A DNA stretch of 64,000 nucleotides, taken from NCBI RefSeq assembly GCF_031143425.1, contig NC_090444.1, forward strand, positions 1,353,962,323 to 1,354,026,322, written 5' to 3'. Position 1 is the stretch's first letter. Every line of letters starts with the position of its first letter. The notes beneath the pieces are model-generated. The model was not told where the DNA came from and ran no database searches. It saw only the letters and a program-made list of their open reading frames with translations. Below are positions 55,680 through 64,000 of the stretch, piece after piece. The position numbers and the translations under genes were made by a program. This DNA is from Pleurodeles waltl (taxonomy: Eukaryota > Chordata > Amphibia > Caudata > Salamandridae).

Positions 55680-56492
55680 AGAACGATTGATGACGAGAGT
55701 CAGATGAAGCAGGGGGCTAACAAGTGTTCCTGTACCAGAGGGTTTAGCTATCGTTAGGCCCAAATTCCAAAGACATAACTGATGCTGTCCACTGGCTGAA
55801 GTAGACTGCTTGTTGATGTTACTATTAATTGGGTAAAGTATAATATTGAGTTGTTATGTGTCTTTATTTGTTTTCCAGGTATCAGCTGCAACTGATGACT
55901 AAATTGCTGCACTTTAACGATATTTCTTTTATTAATCAAGTTAAAGAGTTTTTCTAAATTTGTGTTACTAAATTCTTTTCACATGAAACCCAACATGTTG
56001 ATGCTAATCTGTGGGTAGTGAGGGAACTAATCTGAAATGCTCATGACTTATTTTGAAATTATTTTTATGGTGAATTGATATATACTTTACCATCATTACC
56101 GTTTTTTGCGTTTTTTGTATTATTAATAAGTGTGATTCTTTTGGAGATAATTTGTTTGATTGTCTTGATCAGATTGAGCTATATAAGATGCTTTAATCAA
56201 CCGTTATTGATCCTTTATCTTTATCATTTGTGTTTGAGAGTTATCTTTGGGACATTAGCATTGTTAATACTGGGAAATAAATTCATGAATTCTTTGCAAT
56301 AAACTGGTGTGGTTATTGAGTGTGGTTTAGTATTATTGATTGTGATTGACTTTTTGTTGATGCTCACATCGCTCATTGATGACATCCCCTTAAACCTATG
56401 TCGCTTCGATCCATCGTCCTCTAGTGCAGAATCCATTATTCAGTGTAAATAATAGCTAGGATTCCGTGGCGCTGCAGCAGCTTTCGGTAGCA
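55560..56492 (+). repeat. 5' LTR of X3 (visible part)
   Basis: Aligns with the X2 LTR in several blocks: TGATGCTGTCCACTGGCTGAAGTAG, GTGTTACTAAATTCTTTTC, CATGTTGATGCTAAT and AATAAACTGGTGTGGTTATT (56,300). It ends at TCGGTAGCA. The left edge is undetermined. Confidence 0.6.
55649..55674. repeat. (GA)13 microsatellite
   Basis: Thirteen uninterrupted GA units inside the X3 LTR. Confidence 0.95.
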
Positions 56493-57606
56493 GAGGATGG
56501 TTATGTCATTGTTTTGATGATGTCATAATGTGGTTGTGAGGGTCTGTTGGTAAAAATAAAATTGAGATTTGTTGGGTTTTCTTTTTTAAATGATATACCA
56601 AGGTAGCAAAATGAGTTGCTAGTTGCCTTAAGTAACTTTCCCCAGTTCTTGGAGACCCCCTGGGTTGAAGAGTATGTTCTTTGCGGTGTTTGAATCTGTT
56701 GAGTAAAAGTGATTTTGCGCTTGCACAGCTTTAGCTAATTTGCAGGTGATTATGATGAATATGAGTCTATAGGAGTAGAGATACTCAAATTAGTTAATAG
56801 ATGGAGTTGGCATACACCTACAGGTATGAAAGTAGGGAAGCGGCGTTCTTCATTTGAGTGTGGCACTTGATGCAGGAAAAATTATACACGTCGTTGTTGA
56901 TGACAGACCTGAGGATAGAGGTCTGGGACTCCGGAGTATATTGATAAGTGCAGAGACACTTGGTATATGTTGTAAGTCGTTCATTTAATAGACCGATCTG
57001 TCATGATTGGTAAGTCGAGTTTGTGAGAAATTGGGGTGAATGAAATTATACTGAAGACTAGGTGAGTACTAAGTGCATTAGATAATAATCCAAGGAACAG
57101 TGGAGAAGTGAAGTTTGTGGGTCGAATTTTGCTCATGATTGTGGGAACTGTGAAAAAGGAGTAGGCGAAAGCTGAAGGTTACTTTGGAAGGTTCTGAAGA
57201 GTTTGTGTTACCCTACCTGTAGTAAATGAGCGAATTTGTTTTCTTATTTTAAGTTAGCTCGCAAATTAATATTGCGTTGATTCTGTGTGTGGGTTGTGCA
57301 AGATTGGTACAACAGACTTTGTCAGCATCTTAGTGAACGGGGGTGAATGTGTTGGTATGACGTAGTTGGTGAGGCGCTAGGATTGGTTGATTAGTATAAA
57401 GGAGTCGCATACGGATTTGTTAATCAGTCCAACAATAGAGTAACGCAATTGGAAGGTGAGGGGGTTGAAGAGAATTGTGGGATTGTAGTCACTTTTCATG
57501 ATTGATTATTCTTTCTTTATCTTTGTTCATTATTTGTATTTGCTTTGTTTACTGTTTTTTATTAATTTTTGTTGTGGACATCAGGTTTGAATACAATCTG
57601 TCGAAA
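56493..57606 (+). other. X3 leader
   Basis: Homologous to the X2 leader: TTTGCGCTTGCACAGCTTTAGC, GGACTCCGGAGTAT, and the donor-like GGTAAGTC at 57,009-57,016. No gene. Confidence 0.55.
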
Positions 57607-59619
57607 ATGAAGTTTTTCAAAGCATTGAGAAGTGGGTTGAGGGGTGATGAGTATATTCTGGCACTCGAAGGAGAGGTTTGTCTGCCAGAAAATACTCTGG
57701 CATATATTGTATTTGAGGAAAGAGGTGCAAAGGCATGTCTTTGGTTAAAACATTGGGTCAAGATTACAAAGAAAGAAGGTTGTCTGGCTTACCCAGAACA
57801 TGGTACATTTAATTTAAAAATTCTGGATAATTTAAAGACACGGATGTAGAGTTTAAAACCTTTACCAAAACCAGCACAACACAAAGCATTAGCGATATGG
57901 GAGCTGGTAGCAAAACAGCAACAGGCTTAAACATTTGAAAAGATAATGAGAAGAGTAGAAAATACATTATCTGACGCTTTATGGGATGAAGAGCAGAAAA
58001 GGTGGAGAGTGCAAACATTACATGTGGTCAGATTATTTCCTGCAAGAACAAAGTAGGATGAGATTGAAACAAAAGATGGAAAGAAAAAGAAGGGTTCATT
58101 AGACGTTAAAAAACAAAACATGAAAGACCCAAAATGAGTTATGTTTAATGATGATGAAATGGAGGAAGATGAGATAGTTACTCAAATTTTAGATACCTAT
58201 CCTCCACCAAATGTGAGGAAGCAAAATTATAATAGATTGAATGGGAGTGGAATTAGTAATACAATTCCTACTGCACCATTTATTTCATAACCAGCAAAGA
58301 GTATCCTGGAAAATGAGAGAGTTCAGATGCAGAGACTCATTGAGTAACAGACAACAGTTTGAAATTAACATTCCTGAGATGCAGCCAGAGGCTCAGATTG
58401 TGAGAACAACTACTAATTTAGTGTTATCACAAGGTCGGCAAGGGAAGAAACTTAAGAGAACCTGTTCATATACAGATTCCACAGATGCAGAGCATGGATG
58501 CAGGACAGACGCAGAGAGTTGGAACACTGATGAATCCAGACACAATTACTGTATCTATTACGATGGGTTCAGTAACTCAATTCTATGAATAGACAGGGAC
58601 CGAGTTTAAATTAGACAAATTCTTTGATTGACTTGTCTCCTGTTGAGAATTCTGGAACTATGCTTTCTAATAATCAGAGACAGAGAACAATGGTTCCACA
58701 ACAATGTGTGAGTTCAGGACAAGAACAAGAAGCAGGTGCACAGGCAAATGGAGTTTCATTGAAGGGCTTGTCTGCACAAGAAATAACAAAATGGCTGGAA
58801 GATTTAAATAATTCAAAACAACAAGAGAGAAAAGATAAAGAGGAAGAAACATTAAACAGAGTAAAATTGAACATGGAAGGGAGGGAACTCTTAAAAGGAA
58901 CTCTGGGGGTGAACAGACTTGAATCCTATACTAAGGGGCAGTAGAGATATCTATGTAAGATCATTACAAATGGAGCAGACAGAGTTTATCAACAGTTACA
59001 AGACGTAGCAGACGAATATGACATTGACTTGTCAAAAAGGAAAACACTGAAAAGAAGTTACGGATTAAATTTGGAGGAGGAAGACTTTACTCACAGGTGA
59101 TCTACAGGAATGAGAACACATCTTAAAGAATTACTTGAGAAAGTGCAGGTTTGGAGGGCATTAGACAAATGGGAGAGCAGATGGGACAGGAAAAGAGAAA
59201 GGACAAAGAACAATGACTTGACACAGACTGGAGATGCAGTGAAAACGCTGCCAATTAGAGAAACACCAGGAGGGAATTTTATACTTTACCCTGGAGTAGG
59301 AGTGATATTATAAGTTTTACAAATGATTACCCAAGACTGAGAGAAAAACCAGTGGAGTGGTACCAGCAGATGGATAGGTTTGTGAAACTTTCGAAGTGTC
59401 TGTGGGAAGACTTGAATACACTTTTTGACATTGTGGTTCCACCAGGCTTATGGATTGAATGCAAGAGAAGTGTTGATTGGCCGATAAGCGAATTGCAGAG
59501 GGATTTAAAAGCAGGTGCGCCATCTCCTGAAGTAATGAAACATTATTATAAAGGCATTGAGTTTCTGAAAACATTAATTTTGTCAAAAAATGTTGATTGA
59601 TAACGCATACATAGAACAT

Positions 59620-60958
59620 TGTTGTGTAGGCTCTCATTATTCTAGTGAGACTACTGGATTTTGAGCGACAGAATGGCATGGGAGACTGAGTCTAACCCAG
59701 TGCTTAATTTGTAAATAAAAACGTCCCGGTGCTCAAAACATTCCTCTTAAACACACGGCTGCTGCAATTAAATGTGTGAACAGGGAGTACTGAGGCAGCG
59801 TGATCCTGAAGTCATCTCGGGCCTCTTCAATCCATTTAAAACCCCTCCCTGTCCCTTCAACTCACTCTTGCAGCTTTCTGCCTTTTCCCATTGTGAAGCT
59901 TTTTCGCGTTTCTCTTCCTCCGTCTTTCCCAAATGTGTCTTTAGCTCGCTGTAAATGCTTGAGGCAGAAGACTAAGCGCCGGCCCTCAAAAATAAGTGCC
60001 GGTGCTTAGCACCGGTTACAACAAGCACAAATTAAGCACTGGTCTAACCCACTGCGGGTGACACCTGTCGCTCCAATCCGGGTTTTGCTCCGGCTAACTA
60101 GCAGTGCCTTATCTCCACCCAAGGATAGGGATGACTGGGCAGCCGAGTGCATGACATACTTGGCTTCTCAGGGAAGTCATGGTCACTCAGGTCTCATCCG
60201 GTTCTCTCATTCACAGTTCAGTCTCATATATAAATGGCATACAGAGGCAGTACATGTTTCAATAATAGGTTTAATAAAGCAACTGCATTTTAGATAGCAA
60301 AACGTGAGCTGCAATAACTAGGACGACACAACATGACAGTATTAAAATTGTGACGAGAAGAGTAAGGCATAAAAACAACGCTATCATATTGTCACTATAA
60401 TCGATGGACTAACTCCTACCTAAGCTAAGATTGAGCACAGCATTTTAAGCTCTAATTCTGCCCTACAGGTTCCCCTGGGAAGACATCAACCCCCATACCT
60501 GAGCAAAGGCCTGCGGTCTGCGTTAGCATCTGTAGCGAAGCATTTAGCAATCAGCATACAGTTGTGGTTCCCTAGCTAGAATCTCCCTCTAACGTGTAAG
60601 GGACAAGGCAGGAAGTGTTTTTATAACAACACAGCTGATGTTATGAGAAAATATCCCCATGTAAGGATGTGTATTGTTTACGAATGTTGGAGACTAAACT
60701 TCTACCACGTTCACCGGCAATGTATCGTGCTATAGCCCTGGAAGAAGCACAGAGCAATCAAGAATGTCTTGTTTGAGAACAGAGCCCTGGCTTAGGCGAA
60801 AACAGTTAGATAAACAAAAGATAACACAAGACTGTAAAAATGGTTATTGTAACAATAATAAGACGAAGCCGAATAAAATATATCTAGGTTAAAGTGCACA
60901 GTGGCCTAGTGTGTTAAAATAACGTGCATGGAGCTATAACTAAAATGGCCACACAACA
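59620..60958 (-). mobile_element. Solo LTR of ERV A family, inverted
   Basis: On the minus strand it starts TGTTGTGTGGCC (60,958) and ends CCTACACAACA (59,620), and matches LTR A along its length, including GCTAGTTAGCCGGAGC and the AATAAA region near 60,270. ACAT occurs on both sides (59,616-59,619 and 60,959-60,962): a 4-bp target duplication. Removing it rejoins X3 gag. It formed by recombination between the two LTRs of a full insertion. A 344-bp hAT element lies within. Confidence 0.92.
59698..60041. mobile_element. hAT-type non-autonomous element (344 bp)
   Basis: Ends CAGTGCTTAATTTGT and ACAAATTAAGCACTG are perfect inverted repeats. GTCTAACC is present on both sides (59,690-59,697 and 60,042-60,049): an exact 8-bp target duplication, the mark of hAT transposases. 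Subterminal GTGCCGGTGCTTAGCACCGG is a further palindrome. No protein. Confidence 0.93.
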
Positions 60959-61474
60959 ACATCACAGGAAGGAAAAGATTCAGTTCATGCATATTATGAA
61001 AGATTGTTGAAGGCGTTCAAACAATTCAGTGGTGTAGAGACAATTGAAAAGGGGAGCATGAATCATTTGGTGTTCAGATTTGTTGAAGGGTTGAAACCAG
61101 AAGTACGTCAAATGATCAAGAATCATTTAATTAGCTGGCAAGCAAAGCCAATTGATAAAGGTTTGCAGTATGCTAAATAGTGTAGTGATGAAATTGAGTT
61201 GAAGCAGAAAAAGATGAAAGGAAAGGCAATGATGATGCAGATTAAAGCTGCACAGACAGGTTTGCAATGAAAATTTCAACAACTGCCACAGGGAAATGGT
61301 TTGTTTCAGAATCAAGGTCGAGGTGGAATGATGCTTCCGGTAGTCAATAGAAATGTAAATCTTAGTTCAGTGGTGATGCAAGATGAGCAGCAGAGGCGAA
61401 AGGTGTTACCTTGTCATATTTTTGGATTAGTGGGACATTGGAAAATACAGTGTCCAATGTTGAATTAGGGAGGA

Positions 61475-64000
61475 ATGGTTCAGCAAACAAATGGTGTCAA
61501 TTCATTTCAGGGCATGAGAGGACCTAGAATGGGAGGTCAAAATCAAAATTCCCAGAATAATGTGAATAATATGCAAGGTTTTCAGCCTTTACAGCTGATA
61601 CAACAGATTGTGCCTGTACAGCAAATGCACATACCAAGACAGGTTCAAATGATACAGAGCCCAATGGAACAGCAACAGGTTATGCTTTCGCAAGTGGTCA
61701 CAAATCAGAGTAAAGACAAAAGTGTAAAAACAGTTGAACAATTTCCGTTACACAGTGAGAATGAACTAAATGCTGAAAAGTCGTTGGATAGTTCAGATGA
61801 GGAGGAGTACATGATGGCCGCATCATTAGAAGTGGATCAGATAGGTCCTTATGTGCAGGGTGAAGTACATGGTCGTGAGGTTAATTTTCTGGTTGACACA
61901 GAAGCGACACGCTCAACAATAAGAACTGTGAAAGTTCCAGACATACCTGTTTCACAAAGGAAAGTGCAGATAGTAGGTGTTGCAAACAAACATTTGGTTA
62001 ACACCCTTACAGAACCAGTTCTTGTGAAAATCAGAAACTTTAGAGATTATCTTGGTTTTGTTGTTTGTGATTCCAGTCCAGTATTATTATTGGGAAGAGA
62101 CTTACTGAGCAAGATACATTGCTCGATTATGTGTTCAATTAAGGGAATTAGAATTGGGACCTATAGTGGTGATGAAAAAGATTTGTCAGTTAACGAAGGG
62201 AAAAGGATGATGTCTTGCGAAATAGCTTTGCTGGATGTTGAGGATGGTCAGGCAGATGACAATGAGCAGGCAAATGAAGATCACAACTTGGAAGACTTAA
62301 TTAATTTCCTCCCAGTCTTTGAAAGGAAAGACTTGGCAATCTATTTGCAGGAAAGAGTTAGATCAAAGGTTTGGGATTTTTCAGGAAAGGACATTGGTTT
62401 GATCAAAGGAGTTGAAGGAGTCAAAGTGGCAGTGAAAGAGAATGTGGTGTTTCCACAGACTGCACAATCGCCAATGACAAATGAAATAATAGAGAGGATA
62501 AGACCATTGATAGAACAATTTTTAGAGCAAGGAGTTTTGAAAGAAGTGATGAGCAGTCCGTGTAACTCACCAATAATGGGTCTGAAAAAGCTGAATGGGA
62601 AAATTCTTCTGGTTCAGGATTTGAGAAAAATAAATGACATAGTGGTGAAGTGTTGTCCAGTAGTGCCAAATCCAGCAGTGATAATGTTTCAGATTCCATG
62701 TGATGCAGAATGGTTTAGAGTCATTGATTTGTGCCAAGCTTTCTTTTCAGTACCTCTACTTGAGGACAGCAGATATCTCTTTTGTTTCAAATTTCTGACC
62801 AGAGTCTACTGTTGGTGTAGAATTCCACAAGGGTTTTCAGAATCACCATCGATTTTTAATCAGATTTTGAAAAAGAACCTGAGTACATTGGTAATGCCTT
62901 ACCAATCGACTTCAGCACACTGATGATTTATTGATTGCATCAAAGACAAAGGAAGGTTGTAGAGAGGATACTATTACATTGCTGAATTCTCTGGGAGATA
63001 ATGGTCATAAAGTTTCTCCTGCCAGGTTGCAGTATTGTCAGCCAGAAGTGAAATATTTGGGACAATTGATTGAGAAAGGGTCAAGGAGAATTTAAGAGAA
63101 AGAGTAGCGACAATAATGAAAATGAAAATACCAAGTTCACAGAAAGAGTTGAGGATGTTTCTGGGAATGATAGGATATTGCCGCCAATGGATTCCAAATA
63201 TTTCAGCCATTTCAAAGCCACTGTGGAGATTGACACATAAGGATGTTTCAGATCCCATAATGATGGCTGAGGAATGCATGAGAGCATTTACTGAGCTGAG
63301 AGAGACTTTGTGTCAAGCACCAGCTTTAGGTATGCCTGATTACACAAAACCTTTCCTATTGTTTTGTCATGAGAGAGATGGATGTTCTTTGTGTGTTTTG
63401 ACACAAACACATGGTGGTGTCAATCGTCCAGTAGCATATTTTTCAGCTACTTTGGATAATGCTGCAGCAGCTTTACCAGGTTGCTTAAGAGCAGATGCAG
63501 CCATTAAGCAGAGTATAACTCAAAGTGAAAACACTGTAATGGGTTATCGGTGATGGTACCTCATTCAATAGAAATTCTGTTGACAAGGGCAAAGACACAA
63601 TACCTGACAAATGTGAGGTTAACGAGATATGAGACAGTGATTTTGGGAGCACCAAAAGTGGCAGTTAAAAGGTGTACAGTGCTTAACCCGGCAACACTAT
63701 TACCAAATGAAGAGGAAAATTTAAATAGAATTGACAATGTTGAACATGATTGTTTGGAGGTGACAGAATCGTATACCAAGGCAAGAGATGACATTAAAGA
63801 TATATGTTTGGAAGACAATGATCAAATCCTTTTCATTGATGGTTCCTGCACAAGTTGCAGAATTGGTGGCTCTTACTAGAGCATGTCTATTATCAGATCA
63901 AATGAAGGTGACAATCTATACTGATAGTCAATATGGATTTGGTATTGTACATGATTTTGGGCAAATCTGGTCACAAATAGGTTTCTTGACCACCGCGGGA
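61475..64000 (+). pseudogene. pol: X3 protease-pol
   Basis: One frame of 482 codons (61,475-62,923) holds a Gln/Met-rich linker, protease (FLVDTEATRS at about 61,886: Gly after D-T is Glu), LLLGRDLL, the acidic linker, and RT fingers and palm: GVLKEVMSSPCNSPIMGLKK, VQDLRKIND, CCPVVPNPA, WFRVIDLCQAFFSVPL and IPQGFSESPSIFNQIL. A frame change near 62,910 precedes HTDDLLIAS: the two Asp of YxDD remain, Tyr is not seen. Then LRMFLGMIGYCRQWIPN, ALGMPDYTKPFLLFCHERDG (63,116-63,553), and RNase H starts FIDGS (63,836) and YTDSQYGFG (63,920). Stops at 63,094, 63,552 and 63,877. Confidence 0.85.

Larger units (their letters stand above)
57607..61468 (+). pseudogene. gag: X3 gag, interrupted
   Basis: ATG at 57,607 (MKFFKALRSGLRGDEYIL), the only one of three copies with start and clear N-terminus. 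Open to 57,849, then many breaks. Later blocks: Gln-rich middle (58,624-58,944), DEYDIDLSK (59,010), LKELLEKVQVWRALDKWESR (59,122), EWYQQMDRFVKL (59,352). Cut at 59,619 by the solo LTR and resumed at 60,963 (SVHAYYERLLKAF-type). The knuckle region is CHIFGLVGHWKIQC (61,412-61,453): the second Cys is Phe, so zinc binding is lost. Confidence 0.8.
55560..64000 (+). mobile_element. Class I ERV, copy X3, running off the window
   Basis: LTR end, leader, gag, protease and pol on the plus strand, homologous to X1 and X2. It is the longest pol of the three, reaching RNase H at the window edge. Gag is interrupted by a solo LTR of family A. Confidence 0.85.

Noticed and set aside
54260..57500. Short open frames such as 55,360-55,572 and 56,075-56,302
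   Set aside because: They lie in AT-rich LTR or unclassified sequence, are short, and have no counterpart in the homologous X2 region as conserved protein.

Overview
This window is repeat-built vertebrate DNA. I see no host gene, tRNA, rRNA or CRISPR array. Almost every base that can be classified belongs to a transposable element: two lineages of endogenous retrovirus (ERV), a PIF/Harbinger DNA transposon, several non-autonomous DNA elements, a hAT-type element, and tandem repeats. The density, the multi-level nesting and the presence of foamy-virus-like ERVs suggest a very large amphibian genome, most likely a salamander. That is an inference; no host gene is present to prove it.

Layout. 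1-6,750: a decayed class I (gamma/epsilon-like) ERV on the minus strand (here X1), interrupted by two MITEs. 6,905-7,765: an old degenerate tandem repeat of about 77 bp. 9,118-43,143: a spumavirus-like ERV (A) whose LTRs lie 34 kb apart because other elements landed inside it. A MITE sits in its 5' LTR (9,377-10,009). A Harbinger transposon cluster sits in pol (14,034 to about 21,785) and carries its own MITE (18,861-19,763). A whole second spumavirus-like ERV (B, 24,683-40,829) sits in env. 43,890-52,218: a second class I ERV (X2) with both LTRs but most of pol replaced. 52,295-54,259: three more MITEs. About 55,560-64,000: a third class I ERV (X3), running off the window, whose gag is interrupted by an inverted solo LTR of family A (59,620-60,958), itself hit by a hAT element (59,698-60,041).

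Elements A and B share a foamy-like plan: a TGGCGCC primer-binding site, a Gag with basic Arg/Gly-rich tail and no zinc knuckle, a pol that has its own ATG and overlaps gag in another frame, a YVDD reverse transcriptase, an env that overlaps the end of pol and has a long leader with a membrane segment and two furin-like sites, and one extra gene between env and the 3' LTR. That extra gene is open in both elements (162 and 182 codons) although gag, pol and env are broken. It has a conserved Cys/Trp-rich N-terminal part and an acidic-aromatic C-terminus, as expected of a Tas/Bel1-type transactivator.

Three structural points stand out. First, element B contains two direct tandem duplications (about 1,737 bp and exactly 3,371 bp), both with 2-bp microhomology at the junction and both less diverged than B's own LTRs. 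Second, the GGCCCTCATT-type MITEs are built almost wholly of consecutive perfect stem-loops (13 in one 620-bp copy). Third, several insertions can be proven inside the window: an empty site for the MITE in the sister LTR, a target duplication in the transposase, and 4-bp and 8-bp duplications round the solo LTR and the hAT element.
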